Source of the DNA: Nitratireductor indicus C115
GTDB taxonomy: Bacteria > Pseudomonadota > Alphaproteobacteria > Rhizobiales > Rhizobiaceae
Reading direction: 5' to 3'
Assembly: GCF_000300515.1 (NCBI RefSeq)
Contig: NZ_AMSI01000006.1
Span: forward strand, 1-64,000
Length of the DNA: 64,000 nucleotides
Under the pieces are notes generated by a model, which was not told the origin of the DNA, did not search any database, and worked only from the letters and a program-made list of their open reading frames with translations. Below are positions 17,102 through 26,958 of this stretch, one piece after another (position 1 is the first letter of the stretch; every line of letters begins with the position of its first letter). A program made the position numbers and the translations under genes.

Positions 17102-18241
17102 TCACCCGAGGTTGTTGTCGAAAGCCGCAAAACGCCCCTTCAGAAGCGCTTCCTGATATTCGGATTGCGCGTCGGAATCGAGCACCACTCCGCCCCCCAC
17201 ATTGTAGACCGCACGACCGTCCTCAAAGAGCGATATCGTGCGTATCGCAACGCTGAAACGCATGCTTCCATCGGGGGCAGCCCAGCCAATGGCCCCGCAA
17301 TAGGCCTCGCGCGGGCATCCTTCCAGATCCTGCAATATCTCCATTGCGCGGATTTTCGGCGCACCGGTCACCGAACCACAGGGAAAGAGGGCTGAGAAAA
17401 GCGTTTTCAGTGAAGGCGCACCCGAAAGCCGCGCGCGCACCCTGCTCACCATCTGATGCACGGTCGGATAGCTTTCGACATGGAAGAGCTCCGGCACATC
17501 CAGCGTCCCGACTTCGCTGATGCGCGAAATGTCATTGCGAAGAAGATCGACGATCATCCGGTTCTCGGCCTGATTCTTCGGGTCGTTGCGCAGGAATTCG
17601 CGCAATGCCTCGTCTTCTTCCTTCGTCGCTCCGCGCCGCACCGTTCCCTTCATCGGAAGCGCCTCGATCCAACCGTCGCGCGACACCTGGAAGAAGAGCT
17701 CGGGCGAACGGGACACGATGACCGGCCAGCCGAGATCGACCACCGCGCCATAGCGCACCGGCTGGCGGCTCCCAAGAGCATCGAACAGGCCGAGAGGCGT
17801 GCCTTCCCATTGTGCGAAAACCGGGAAGGTCAGGTTCGCCTGATAGCAGTCTCCGGCCATCAGATGCGCATGCAGCCGCTCGAAGCGCTCCCGGTAGTCA
17901 ACCAGACTCCAAAGGGGTCTGGCATCCTTCAAAACAGCGCCGTCGGGATCGGCGTGCGTGCTGCTTTCGCGCTCTTCCGGTGGATCGAAAATACCCAGGC
18001 ACAGCAGCGGCCCATTCCTCTCCTTCGGCAGGTTCGGCCGCAATTTGGGGTCAAGAAGATAACCGGCTTCATAGGAGACATAGCCCGCCACCCAGCAGCC
18101 GCCGTGGCGCGCGCGGTCGGCGGCCTCGAACGCCGCCAGCATGGCATCCTCATCTTCGGCACGCAGGAGAGCGCGCGGCCTGGAAAACACCGTCTCCCGG
18201 CCTTCCGCGTCATTGCGAAACAGAATGGAGCCTTCGCGCAC
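17102..18241 (-). CDS. pabB: Aminodeoxychorismate synthase component I
   Basis: A 379-residue chorismate-binding enzyme. The fold covers about residues 110-370, with AGDCYQANLTFP, LPMKGTVRRG (the catalytic lysine region), NRMIVDLLRNDISR, FPCGSVTGAPKIRAMEIL and GAIGWAAPDGSMRFSVAIRT. The PIAGT-type signature appears as PMKGT, characteristic of PabB rather than TrpE. It makes 4-amino-4-deoxychorismate for folate synthesis, using ammonia from a PabA partner that is not in this window. The start is GTG 18241. No C-terminal lyase (PabC) domain is fused. Confidence 0.9.
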   Translation of the reverse strand: MREGSILFRNDAEGRETVFSRPRALLRAEDEDAMLAAFEAADRARHGGCWVAGYVSYEAGYLLDPKLRPNLPKERNGPLLCLGIFDPPEERESSTHADPDGAVLKDARPLWSLVDYRERFERLHAHLMAGDCYQANLTFPVFAQWEGTPLGLFDALGSRQPVRYGAVVDLGWPVIVSRSPELFFQVSRDGWIEALPMKGTVRRGATKEEDEALREFLRNDPKNQAENRMIVDLLRNDISRISEVGTLDVPELFHVESYPTVHQMVSRVRARLSGAPSLKTLFSALFPCGSVTGAPKIRAMEILQDLEGCPREAYCGAIGWAAPDGSMRFSVAIRTISLFEDGRAVYNVGGGVVLDSDAQSEYQEALLKGRFAAFDNNLG

Positions 18242-18366
18242 CGTTGCACCCTCGCCAGAGCATCGCGCGGCGGGGTGGAATCACCCGCACCGCAACGATG
18301 CATATAAAACAAAGGGATGAGCTGCGTCGCGTTTTCCCGAGGGACCTCCCTCGATCCTGCGTCGCA

Positions 18367-20226
18367 TCAACCGTCGAGCATTTCCAGCTCGTCGATCAGC
18401 CCTTCGATCACAGACAGGCCCTTGCTCCAGAAATCGGGATCGGCCGCATCGAGCCCGAATGGCTTCAGAAGCTCGGAATGATGCTTGGTTCCACCCGCCT
18501 CGAGCATCGCGAAATACTTGTCCTGGAAGCCGTCCGGCATCTGCTGGTAGACGGCAAAAAGCGAATTCACCAGGCAATCCCCGAAGGCATAGGCATAGAC
18601 ATAGAAGGGCGAGTGGATGAAATGCGGGATATAGGCCCAGAAGGTTTCATATCCCTCGCGCAATTGCACGGACGGCCCGAGACACTCGGCCTGAACCTCA
18701 AGCCACAATGCGCCGATCTGGTCAGAGGTCAGTTCACCCTCGCTGCGACGCCTGGAATGCACCTTGCGTTCGAATTCGTAGAAAGCAATCTGGCGGACGA
18801 CCGTGTTCAGCATGTCCTCCACCTTCTGCGCCAGCATCGCCTTGCGCTCGCGTGGCTCCGTGGTCTTGGCGAGCAGGGAGCGGAAGGTCAGCATCTCGCC
18901 GAAAACCGAGGCTGTCTCGGCAAGTGTGAGTGGCGTCGGGGCCATCAGCGCGCCCTGCTTGCCAGCCAGCACCTGGTGGATGCCATGCCCCATTTCATGG
19001 GCAAGCGTCATCACGTCTCGCGGCTTACCCAGATAGTTGAGCAGGAGATAAGGATGCGCCGAGGGCACGGTGGGATGGGCAAACGCCCCCGGTGACTTGC
19101 CAGCCCTCACCGGCGCATCGATCCAGTTTCGGTCGAAGAAACGCTGCGCGATTTCGGCCATTTGCGGCGCAAAAGCGCCATAGGCATCGAGCACGGTCTT
19201 CTTCGCATCGTCCCAGCCAATCACTGCCTGCGGCGTTTCCGGCAGCGGCGCATTGCGATCCCAGTGGCACAGCTTTTCCATGCCGAGCCATTTCGCCTTC
19301 ATCGCATAATACCGGTGCGAAAGCCGCGGATAGGCCTCTCGCACGGCCTTCGCCAGGGCATCGACAACCGGTTTTTCGACACGGTTCGCCAAATGGCGGG
19401 AATCAGCAATATCCCCGAAGCCCCGCCAGCGGTCGGAGATCTCCTTGTCCTTGGCGAGCGTGTTGGTGATGAGCGTGAAAACGCGCAGATTGTTGCGGAA
19501 CGTATCGGCCAGCGCCTCGGCAGCGCGGCGGCGCTTTTCGCCATCGGCATCCTGAAGCAGATTGAGTGTCTGCTCCAGCGCCAGGTCCTCACCGTCGACC
19601 GAGAAGCGCAGACTGGTCATCGTCTCGTCGAAAAGCCGGTTCCAGGCGCCCCGCCCCGTCACGGACTTCTCATGGAAAAGCTGCTCGATACGGTCTTCCA
19701 GCTGGTAAGGCTTATCACGCCGCAGATCGAGAACCCATGACTTGTAATGCGCAAGCCTTTCATCGGCGGCAAGCGCCGCCTCCAGAACCTTGTCCTCGAT
19801 ATTGTTCATTTCCAGTGTGAAGAAGATGAGATGCGCGCTCGCATCGGTCAGCTTCTCCTGCACATCGCCATAAAGCTTGGCCCGTACCGGATCGGAGGTA
19901 TCCCCCGCGTAGAGAAGCCCCGAATAGGACACGATGCGCCCCATCAGTTCCTCAAGCGTTTCATAGGCGGCGACCGCTTCTCCGAGGCGCCCGTCGGCGC
20001 CCTTGCCTGCCTCTTCGGCGAGCTTGCCTTTCCACTCGGCTTCGAAGGCGGCGGCATCCTTCGCCGCACGCTCCAGATCGCTCTTCAATTCCGGAGCGTC
20101 AGGTGCGGCATAAAGATCGCCGAGGTTCCACTCGGGCAGGTCGCCCAGCCCATTGGTGTTCTCATTTGCAGCCAGAGCCGTGTCGATTGCCGCTGCGAAA
20201 CCGCGGCTACCCTGAAATTGGGCCAT
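18367..20226 (-). CDS. pepF: Oligoendopeptidase F (M3 family)
   Basis: A 619-residue cytosolic metallopeptidase. The zinc motif HEMGHGIHQ lies near residue 410, followed by the glutamate region LAETASVFGEML. The N-terminal half is the helical PepF domain (about residues 120-190). The C-terminal segment SPFYVYAYAFGDCLVNSLF is typical of the family, which degrades peptides of roughly 6-20 residues. ATG 20226 has GAGGA 8 nt upstream. The gene is divergent from the response regulator at 20386, with 159 bases between them. Confidence 0.93.
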   Translation of the reverse strand: MAQFQGSRGFAAAIDTALAANENTNGLGDLPEWNLGDLYAAPDAPELKSDLERAAKDAAAFEAEWKGKLAEEAGKGADGRLGEAVAAYETLEELMGRIVSYSGLLYAGDTSDPVRAKLYGDVQEKLTDASAHLIFFTLEMNNIEDKVLEAALAADERLAHYKSWVLDLRRDKPYQLEDRIEQLFHEKSVTGRGAWNRLFDETMTSLRFSVDGEDLALEQTLNLLQDADGEKRRRAAEALADTFRNNLRVFTLITNTLAKDKEISDRWRGFGDIADSRHLANRVEKPVVDALAKAVREAYPRLSHRYYAMKAKWLGMEKLCHWDRNAPLPETPQAVIGWDDAKKTVLDAYGAFAPQMAEIAQRFFDRNWIDAPVRAGKSPGAFAHPTVPSAHPYLLLNYLGKPRDVMTLAHEMGHGIHQVLAGKQGALMAPTPLTLAETASVFGEMLTFRSLLAKTTEPRERKAMLAQKVEDMLNTVVRQIAFYEFERKVHSRRRSEGELTSDQIGALWLEVQAECLGPSVQLREGYETFWAYIPHFIHSPFYVYAYAFGDCLVNSLFAVYQQMPDGFQDKYFAMLEAGGTKHHSELLKPFGLDAADPDFWSKGLSVIEGLIDELEMLDG

Positions 20227-20385
20227 GAAAGGTCCTCGTCATGCTTGCTTCGTCCGGCCAGAGCCGAAACGAAAGATTTCGTTCACCGGAATCCTTGAAC
20301 CCTTGTTTAGAAGCCTATGCGATGATGATCCACCCCGTTCGCAGCCGGCGGACGGGATATCGAGAGACCATTGCACAAATGCGAC

Positions 20386-21885
20386 ATGTCTGAAGCCATT
20401 CTCATAGTCGACGACGACCCGGTGCAGCGCCGGCTCCTTCAGGCTGCGGTCGAAAAACTCGGCCACACGCCGCTTCTCGCCGAGAATGGCGCTGACGCGC
20501 TCCACCTCCTGGACCGCACCCAGCCCGACACGCGCGCCGTCATTCTCGACCTGATGATGCCTGGAATGACGGGTATTGAAGTGCTTGACCGGCTACGCGA
20601 CAGCGGCAACCCGCTGCCCGTTATCGTCCAGACCTCGCGCGGCAGCATCGATACCGCCGTTGAAGCCATGCGGGCCGGCGCTTTCGATTTCATCGTCAAG
20701 CCGGTCGCTCCCGCTCGTCTGGCAGGCGCCATCGCCGGCGCGCTCAAGGTCGCGGCCATGCAAAGCCGGCAGAACCACGAAGACAAGCGCAAAGAAACCT
20801 TCTCGTTCCGCGACATCACCACCAACAGCCCAGCCATGCGCCGCGCTATTGAACTGGCGCGCAAGGCCTCTGCGACGAACATCCCCGTTCTGATCGAAGG
20901 AGAATCCGGTGTCGGCAAGGAATTGATCGCGCGCGCCATTCAAGGGGCGAGCGACCGCAGGCGCAAGCCTTTCGTCACGGTCAATTGCGGAGCAATTCCC
21001 GACACGCTTGTCGAGAGCATCCTGTTCGGGCATGAGAAGGGCGCCTTTACCGGCGCCACCGAAAAGCGCTCCGGCAAATTCGTTGATGCGGACACAGGAA
21101 CCCTGTTCCTCGACGAGATCGGCGATCTGCCGCTCGATGTACAGGTCAAGCTGCTGCGCGCCGTGCAGGAGGGTGAAGTCGATCCCGTCGGCGGTCGCGC
21201 CACGCGCACCGTCGACATTCGTCTCATCTCCGCAACCAATCACGATCTCATACGGCGCGTGAAGGAAGGGCGCTTCCGCGAGGATTTGTTCTACCGGCTC
21301 AACGTCTTCCCGATAATGGTGCCCCCACTGCGGGACCGTCGCGAGGATATTCCGCTTCTCGTTCAGAACTTTATCGCGCGTTTCGCCCACACGCACCAGA
21401 ACCGCGTCACCGGGATTTCCCCCGATGCCCTTGCGCTTCTTGCCGCGCACGATTGGCCGGGCAATGTCCGCCAGCTCGAGAATGCCGTCTTCCGCGCCGT
21501 CGTCCTTTGCGAAAGCGGGATGCTTGGCAGCGTTAACTTCCCCCAGATTCGAGCTCAGGTGGAGGGAATATCCGTCGACGATGCGACCTCCACGCCTCCC
21601 GTTGCGGAGCCGGCCTCAAATCCGCGGGAGACACATACGAGCACAACGCTTGAGCCAACTTCGCAAACCGATTTCCTGCGCGTGATCGACGAAAGCGGCA
21701 ACATTCGCCCGATGGGCGCTATAGAGCAGGACGTGATCCGACTTGCCATCGAACATTATGGCGGCCAGATGAGCGAGGTGGCTCGCAGGCTTGGCATCGG
21801 CCGGTCAACGCTCTATCGCAAGCTGCATGAAATGGGCCTCGACACATCGGGCAAGGCACCGCCTTCCGGCACTGCGAACGACTGA
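20386..21885 (+). CDS. Sigma-54-dependent response regulator (NtrC family)
   Basis: A 499-residue regulator with three domains. The receiver (residues 1-120) has D10/D11 and the phospho-acceptor D55 in VILDLMMPG, with the lysine in IVKPVAP. The AAA+ domain (about 140-375) has GESGVGKELIAR, the GAFTGA loop for sigma-54 contact and GTLFLDEIGDLP. The C-terminal Fis-type helix-turn-helix (about 450-490) contains RRLGIGRSTLYRKL. It activates sigma-54 promoters after phosphorylation. No sensor kinase gene is adjacent, so it is an orphan here. ATG 20386 is chosen; an in-frame TTG lies 15 bases upstream. Confidence 0.92.
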   Translation: MSEAILIVDDDPVQRRLLQAAVEKLGHTPLLAENGADALHLLDRTQPDTRAVILDLMMPGMTGIEVLDRLRDSGNPLPVIVQTSRGSIDTAVEAMRAGAFDFIVKPVAPARLAGAIAGALKVAAMQSRQNHEDKRKETFSFRDITTNSPAMRRAIELARKASATNIPVLIEGESGVGKELIARAIQGASDRRRKPFVTVNCGAIPDTLVESILFGHEKGAFTGATEKRSGKFVDADTGTLFLDEIGDLPLDVQVKLLRAVQEGEVDPVGGRATRTVDIRLISATNHDLIRRVKEGRFREDLFYRLNVFPIMVPPLRDRREDIPLLVQNFIARFAHTHQNRVTGISPDALALLAAHDWPGNVRQLENAVFRAVVLCESGMLGSVNFPQIRAQVEGISVDDATSTPPVAEPASNPRETHTSTTLEPTSQTDFLRVIDESGNIRPMGAIEQDVIRLAIEHYGGQMSEVARRLGIGRSTLYRKLHEMGLDTSGKAPPSGTAND

Positions 21886-22183
21886 GCGTGTCGCCTCCCA
21901 GCCCTTCGCCCACATGGTCTCTGCGTAGATTTGAACCTTGGCCGCAGGTGTGATTCGGTCACCTGCCCCGCTCAAAAGCGCAAGCCTCGCGAAAGCGTCA
22001 TTTAATAAACCATTCACCACATGTGGTTTCGACGCGTTTTGCCACGTTATCGCCATCCTCTTCCCCCATTCCTGCTTTAATAAGACCGGGTTAACCATTA
22101 GATTGGATAATCGGAAGAGTGGGACGAGGTAGTTCCGGGCAGAGGCTCGGGGGACATTCATCAAGCCTACAAGGCCACGGATC
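21886..22183. other. Intergenic region upstream of the DUF882 gene
   Basis: Nearly 300 bases without a convincing gene. It contains TTAACCAT at 22091-22098, the half-site recognised by CtrA in Rhizobiales, about 85 bases before the DUF882 start, and a GANTC site at 21952. Cell-cycle control of a cell-wall gene would make sense, but one half-site can occur by chance. The downstream half is GC-rich leader. Confidence 0.35.
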
Positions 22184-24022
22184 TTGAGACAAAGTAACCT
22201 TCACCTATTGGGATGGCGCTTGCCTTCGCTCGCGGGAGTGAAGCTGCTCGCCGGTTTGATGCTTGCGATGGGAGCGCTGACGGTCGCCGTACCGGCAGCC
22301 CATGCCGAAACGCGAACGCTCAAGCTGTATTTCATCCATACGAAGGAACGCGCCGAAATCACTTTCAAGAGGAACGGGCGCTACATCGACAGCGGCCTCA
22401 AGCAGGTCAACCGTTTCCTGCGCGACTGGCGGCGCAACGAGCCGACCAAGATGAGCCCGCAGCTTCTCGACCTGTTGTGGGAAGTCTACCGGGCCAGCGG
22501 CTCGCGCGATTATATCCACGTCGTCTCCGCATATCGCTCCCCCGCGACCAATTCCATGCTGCGCAGCCGCTCAAGCGGCGTCGCGAAGAAAAGCCAGCAT
22601 ATGCTCGGCAAGGCGATCGACTTCTATCTGCCCGACGTCAAGCTTGCGAAGCTGCGCGCGACCGCGCTGAAGTTCCAGGCTGGCGGCGTCGGCTACTATC
22701 CGCGCTCGGGTTCGCCCTTCGTCCATCTTGATGTTGGCAGTGTCCGCCACTGGCCGCGCATGAGCCGGCAGGAGCTTCTGGCCCTGTTCCCGGATGGCAA
22801 GACCATCCATGTCCCCACGGATGGCAAGCCGCTGCCGGGTTACAAGCAGGCTCTCGCGGCCTATGAATCCCGCAAGCGCAGCGGCGGTACCGTTCAGGTC
22901 GCCCGCGACAACACCGGTGGCAGCAACCGCAAGGGCGGCGGCGGCTTTCTGGCAGCCCTCTTCGGAGGCGGCGCCGACGAGGAAGAGGACAATGCCGACG
23001 TAGCGGTGGCCGCGGCTCCCGCTCCCCGTCAGGCAGCGCCTGCACCGCAAGCTGCACCGGCGGTCCAGCCCGCGCCGGCTCCAGCAGCACCCGTTGCACC
23101 GGCCGAAACGCCTGCCACGATCATCGCCGCGCTGCCTGAGAGAAATCTCCCGCTGCCGCGTTCGGCGCCGCGCCCGGATGTCGCTGTCGGCGAATCCCTG
23201 CCCTTCCAGGTCAAGCCGGTCGAGAACGGCCCTGTCATCCAGGAGGCGCCGGCCGCTCAGGAAGAGAGCACCACTTTGCTGGTTGCCTCCAACGTGCCGC
23301 TTCCCACGCATCGCCCGAACTACACGCCGGCGCCCGCCGACGACGCCACGCGCGATGCCATGATCCAGATCGCGTCCGCCCGCACCGAAGCGCCGGATGC
23401 CATTGCCAGTGTGCTGGCGGAAGCCGACAGCGAGCCGGATGAGCCCGTCACGACGGCAGCCTATATGCCGCTTCCCACGCATCGCCCGCAGCAGGGCAGC
23501 GCACAGGACTTCACGGTTGCCGCCCTTCAGGAAACCGCGCCGGTTCCCGCGCCTGTCCCGCAGATACAGACGATCCAGAAGCCGACCCTTGCAGCTGCGG
23601 ATGAGGAAGCTTTCGTCCCGCAGGCAGCAGCAGAGCCGGCAGCCCGCCCGGTATCGGCTTCGCCGCGTCTGGCGATGCTCGCCAAGGCCGAAGCCGAACA
23701 GAGCGCCCTGCGCATGGCCAGCCGCTCCGTCAGCACCGGCAAATCCGCCAAGCCGGGACCGAAAGACGTTACTCCTGAAGCCCAACCGATGGTCGTCGCG
23801 GCTAAGGTCGATAACGGAGCTCGCCGCGCCCTCAGCAGCCGCTCCATGCTGACCGAGGCCACCCATGTGACGCATCCGCCCGCATTCGGCAGCGAGTTCG
23901 TCCGCGCACCCAACGCCGTCTACACCGCTGGCTTCCAGCAGACGGAGACGGTCGCCGACGCCACCCGCTTCACGGGCAAGGCCGTGAACTTCCTCTCCAT
24001 GGCGAAGTTCCGGACCAACTGA
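22184..24022 (+). CDS. DUF882 (MepK/YcbK-like) peptidoglycan hydrolase with long Pro/Ala-rich tail
   Basis: A 612-residue exported protein. Signal peptide residues 1-41 end in PAAHAE. The peptidase M15-like DUF882 domain (about 45-215) has zinc ligands in SQHMLGKAIDFYLPD (His and Asp) and FVHLDVG (His), as in E. coli MepK, which cuts meso-DAP cross-links. From residue 230 the chain is Pro/Ala-rich and disordered and carries the repeated motif PLPTHRP twice plus a related PLPRSAPRP. The last 30 residues (FTGKAVNFLSMAKF region) look conserved. TTG 22184 is the only start that keeps the signal peptide. A strong terminator follows. Confidence 0.85.
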   Translation: MRQSNLHLLGWRLPSLAGVKLLAGLMLAMGALTVAVPAAHAETRTLKLYFIHTKERAEITFKRNGRYIDSGLKQVNRFLRDWRRNEPTKMSPQLLDLLWEVYRASGSRDYIHVVSAYRSPATNSMLRSRSSGVAKKSQHMLGKAIDFYLPDVKLAKLRATALKFQAGGVGYYPRSGSPFVHLDVGSVRHWPRMSRQELLALFPDGKTIHVPTDGKPLPGYKQALAAYESRKRSGGTVQVARDNTGGSNRKGGGGFLAALFGGGADEEEDNADVAVAAAPAPRQAAPAPQAAPAVQPAPAPAAPVAPAETPATIIAALPERNLPLPRSAPRPDVAVGESLPFQVKPVENGPVIQEAPAAQEESTTLLVASNVPLPTHRPNYTPAPADDATRDAMIQIASARTEAPDAIASVLAEADSEPDEPVTTAAYMPLPTHRPQQGSAQDFTVAALQETAPVPAPVPQIQTIQKPTLAAADEEAFVPQAAAEPAARPVSASPRLAMLAKAEAEQSALRMASRSVSTGKSAKPGPKDVTPEAQPMVVAAKVDNGARRALSSRSMLTEATHVTHPPAFGSEFVRAPNAVYTAGFQQTETVADATRFTGKAVNFLSMAKFRTN

Positions 24023-24037
24023 GAAACCGGACGGTGA

Positions 24038-24073
24038 AACAAAAAAGCGGGGCCAGAGCCCCGCTTTTTTGTT
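24038..24073. terminator. Bidirectional Rho-independent terminator
   Basis: AAAAAAGCGGGGC and GCCCCGCTTTTTT pair around CAGA, symmetrical in both directions. It ends the DUF882 gene on the plus strand and eda on the minus strand. Confidence 0.92.
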
Positions 24074-24091
24074 GTTCATAAGTTCTGCGCA

Positions 24092-24742
24092 TCAGGCTTT
24101 GAGGGTGCTTGCCTGCCGGGCCAGTTCCTCGATTGCCTGCCAGTTACCCGATGCGATTTCCGCGTCGGGTGCAACCCACGACCCGCCCACACAGACGACA
24201 TTCGGCAAGGACAGATAGTCCCCCACATTCTTCGGGGAGATTCCGCCCGTCGGGCAGAAGCGGATCGTGGCGAGCGGCGAAGCAAGTGCCTTGAGGAAAG
24301 GCGCACCGCCAGCCTGCTCCGCCGGAAAGAACTTCAAAAGACGATATCCTTCCTCGCGTGCGGCCATCACCTCGCTGGGCGTTGCGGCTCCCGGCAGGAA
24401 CGGCACCTCAGACAGCGAAGCCGCGTCGAGCAATTCCTGTGTGATGCCCGGGCTGACGATGAAGCGCGCGCCGGCCGAAACCGCACTGGAAAAATCCTTG
24501 CCGGTGAGGATCGTGCCCGCACCGACAATCGCTTCCGGCACTTCCTCGCAGACGAGGCGAATGGCATCGATGGCATCGGGTGTGCGCAATGTGATCTCGA
24601 TTGCCGGGAGCCCTCCGCGCACCAGCGCCTGTGCCAGCGGCACCGCGTCGGCAAGACGGTCGATCTTCAACACCGGAATGACGGGCTGCCCCGTAAGGAC
24701 AGCTTCCAGCGCATCCTGCTTCCTTTGCATTGCCGCTTTCAT
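24092..24742 (-). CDS. eda: KDPG/KHG aldolase
   Basis: A 216-residue class I aldolase that splits 2-keto-3-deoxy-6-phosphogluconate (and 4-hydroxy-2-oxoglutarate) into pyruvate and an aldehyde. The catalytic Glu lies in IEITLRT near residue 48, and the Schiff-base lysine in RLLKFFPAE near residue 138. The phosphate site is seen in FCPTGGIS and GGSWVAP. This is the final step of the Entner-Doudoroff path; edd and zwf are not in this window. ATG 24742 has GGAGA upstream. The gene ends at the shared terminator with the DUF882 gene. Confidence 0.94.
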   Translation of the reverse strand: MKAAMQRKQDALEAVLTGQPVIPVLKIDRLADAVPLAQALVRGGLPAIEITLRTPDAIDAIRLVCEEVPEAIVGAGTILTGKDFSSAVSAGARFIVSPGITQELLDAASLSEVPFLPGAATPSEVMAAREEGYRLLKFFPAEQAGGAPFLKALASPLATIRFCPTGGISPKNVGDYLSLPNVVCVGGSWVAPDAEIASGNWQAIEELARQASTLKA

Positions 24743-24833
24743 TCTGATCGGTCTCCTTCAGAAGCACGCCGTGAACGGAACGACCGTTCTTGAGCACATT
24801 TCACTTCCTTGGCGCAAGGGCAGCTTCTCCCGC

Positions 24834-25706
24834 TCATATCCGGAAGCGACGTAGAATCCCGGCGGCCCAGCGCCACAGAAAACCGGCGAGCCCGTCCAGT
24901 GGCACACGCGCACGAAGAGCCGCCATCGTAGCACCATCCGTTTCGCCGCTCACCGCAAGGCCACGCTCCCGTTGGAAACGCTCCACCGCCTCTGCGGTGC
25001 GGACACCGAATATACCGTCCAGTTCGAGCGGATATCCCTGAGCCGAAAGTAGCAGTTGTAGCTCCCTCACCGCCTCGCCCCGCATACCGATAGCAAGCCT
25101 GTCACCGGCAGCGTCGCCGCCCGCCGCAGCATAGCTTCTATAGGCGCGGGCAAGCTTGCGATCATAGCCATTCGCCGCATAGGCGGGACCGTTATATCCA
25201 CGCGCGACCGCTGCCCAGTCATGCCGCCCCAAGGCGTCTCGCAGGCCCGTTTTCTCCAGATAGCGCAGCATCAGCCGCGCCTGTCCCGCAAGGCCCGAAC
25301 GGGCTTCCTCGACAAGGGCTGCCACATTGTCATATCCGAGCATCCGCCAATGCGCCCCCATAACCTGCCCGACACCCCACGACACCGATTCATAGGCTGC
25401 ATCCGGGGCGAGGGCGGCCGCCTGGCGTAAAAGCGCCCAGCGCCCAGCCTGGCTTGCAGGATTGGCGATGCCGCCCGCCTTGGGGGAGGAGAGCCCTGCC
25501 AGGCGAGCTCTTTCACGCATGCTTCCCGAAAGCCTCCGGTCAAAATAATGGCCTTCGAAGCGGATCAGAGGTTCGGCACGGCCATCGATCATGGCGTGAA
25601 CCCGGCCCCCGCTTTCTATCTGGATGATGGCGAGCAACGACGCTGCCTCCACCCCTTCTTCGCGGGCCATCCGCGTTATCGTCTCCACTGCATCCGGCGC
25701 AAGCAT
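24834..25706 (-). CDS. N-acetylmuramidase (DUF3380) with peptidoglycan-binding domain
   Basis: A 290-residue cell-wall hydrolase. Residues about 1-175 form the endolysin-type N-acetylmuramidase domain: LLAIIQIESGGRVHA with the catalytic Glu near residue 30, FEGHYFDRRL, and VSWGVGQVMGAHWRMLGY. Residues about 205-265 are a PG_binding_1 domain (GMRGEAVRELQLLLSAQGYP, DGIFGVRTAEAVERFQ). No signal peptide is seen, as for phage endolysins; a hydrophobic C-terminus (LAGFLWRWAAGILRRFRI) may attach to or cross the membrane. It may be a domesticated phage lysin. ATG 25706 has GAGGA 7 nt upstream. Confidence 0.82.
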   Translation of the reverse strand: MLAPDAVETITRMAREEGVEAASLLAIIQIESGGRVHAMIDGRAEPLIRFEGHYFDRRLSGSMRERARLAGLSSPKAGGIANPASQAGRWALLRQAAALAPDAAYESVSWGVGQVMGAHWRMLGYDNVAALVEEARSGLAGQARLMLRYLEKTGLRDALGRHDWAAVARGYNGPAYAANGYDRKLARAYRSYAAAGGDAAGDRLAIGMRGEAVRELQLLLSAQGYPLELDGIFGVRTAEAVERFQRERGLAVSGETDGATMAALRARVPLDGLAGFLWRWAAGILRRFRI

Positions 25707-25859
25707 TGGCTTTCCTCGCAACAGTTATGATGCATCATCATCGCCAACCCCGCATCGACGGGGACAAAAGAGGGAAGATGCGGATTGCAGCACCCATGCC
25801 CATCCCCGGATGCACTGCTTTTTCTTGCAAGGCGCAGCGCGCAAGCGTAGGAGACGCCT

Positions 25860-26801
25860 ATGGTTCCGTCCCCTGAAGATCTACCGGTTCGCGTTGCGGC
25901 TCTCTATCGCTTCGCAGCCCTTCCCGACCACGAGGCGTTGCGTGCGCCTCTTGCTGCATTCTGCTGCGAGCGCGGTATTCGCGGCACGCTTCTTCTGGCC
26001 GCCGAAGGCATCAACGGGACCGTGGCCGGCACGCCTGACGCAGTTTCCAGCCTTGTTGCCTATCTGGAAGCGATCCCGGCCCTTTCGGGCCTCGACGTTA
26101 AATACAGCCACGCCGAAACGCTCCCCTTTCATCGCATGAAAGTCAGGCTGAAAAAGGAAATCGTCACAATGGGCGTGGAGGGCATAGATCCCGAGCGCCA
26201 CGCCGGCACCTATGTCGACCCGGCCGACTGGAACGCGCTGATTTCGGACCCCGATACATTGGTGATAGACACCCGAAACGCATATGAAACCGCCATCGGT
26301 ACGTTTTCTGGCGCGGAAGATCCCCACACGGAGACATTCCGCGAGTTCCCCGCCTGGGCCGAACGCAACCTCAACAGGCTCAAGGGACGCAAGGTCGCCA
26401 TGTTCTGCACCGGCGGCATACGGTGCGAGAAGGCCACCGCCTTCATGAAACTGCAGGGTGTCGAGGAGGTCTATCACCTCAAGGGCGGCATCCTGAAATA
26501 TCTGGAGGAAGTGCCCTCCTCCGAAAGCCTGTGGCAGGGCGAATGTTTCGTGTTCGATGAACGCGTTTCGGTGGGGCACGGCCTTGAGATCGGGGAAGCC
26601 TCCCTGTGCCGAGCCTGCCGGCATCCCCTGACGCCTGAGGAACGATCTTCTCCTCAATTCGAGGAAGGCGTCTCCTGCCCGCACTGTTGCGAAACGCGCA
26701 GCGTGAAGGATCGTGCCCGCTATGCCGAACGCCAGCGTCAGGTCGAACTCGCGGAAAAGCGTGGAACGCCTTTCCCAATAGGCACAAGCACTCACCGCTG
26801 A
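25860..26801 (+). CDS. trhO: tRNA uridine(34) hydroxylase (rhodanese family)
   Basis: A 313-residue TrhO/YceA protein. The N-terminal acylphosphatase-like domain (1-95) includes [13 protein letters not shown]; the rhodanese domain (about 120-220) has IDTRNAYE and the catalytic cysteine in [12 protein letters not shown] near residue 182. A Cys-rich C-terminal stretch ([21 protein letters not shown]) may bind zinc. It makes 5-hydroxyuridine at the tRNA wobble position without oxygen-dependent cofactors. ATG 25860 has AGGAGA 6 nt upstream. Confidence 0.92.
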   Translation: MVPSPEDLPVRVAALYRFAALPDHEALRAPLAAFCCERGIRGTLLLAAEGINGTVAGTPDAVSSLVAYLEAIPALSGLDVKYSHAETLPFHRMKVRLKKEIVTMGVEGIDPERHAGTYVDPADWNALISDPDTLVIDTRNAYETAIGTFSGAEDPHTETFREFPAWAERNLNRLKGRKVAMFCTGGIRCEKATAFMKLQGVEEVYHLKGGILKYLEEVPSSESLWQGECFVFDERVSVGHGLEIGEASLCRACRHPLTPEERSSPQFEEGVSCPHCCETRSVKDRARYAERQRQVELAEKRGTPFPIGTSTHR

Positions 26802-26958
26802 CGCGACAGCCCGCCGCCCGCATTAGCGCGTCGGAATCCATTCGCGATGCCTGCTTTCATTCCGGTCGCCGATACACGCTGTCATTGCAATGCCACGATG
26901 CCGCTCCTACCTTTGCGCATGACGGCCGAACGGGCCGATGCCAAAAGAGGAGAAGCGG

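Noticed and set aside
21805-22164. 119-codon minus-strand open frame after the response regulator
   Set aside because: Overlaps the end of the response regulator gene and non-coding DNA; no ribosome site and no family resemblance.
22571-24079. 502-codon minus-strand open frame
   Set aside because: Antisense to the Pro/Ala-rich tail of the DUF882 protein; Arg/Gly-rich translation typical of a shadow.
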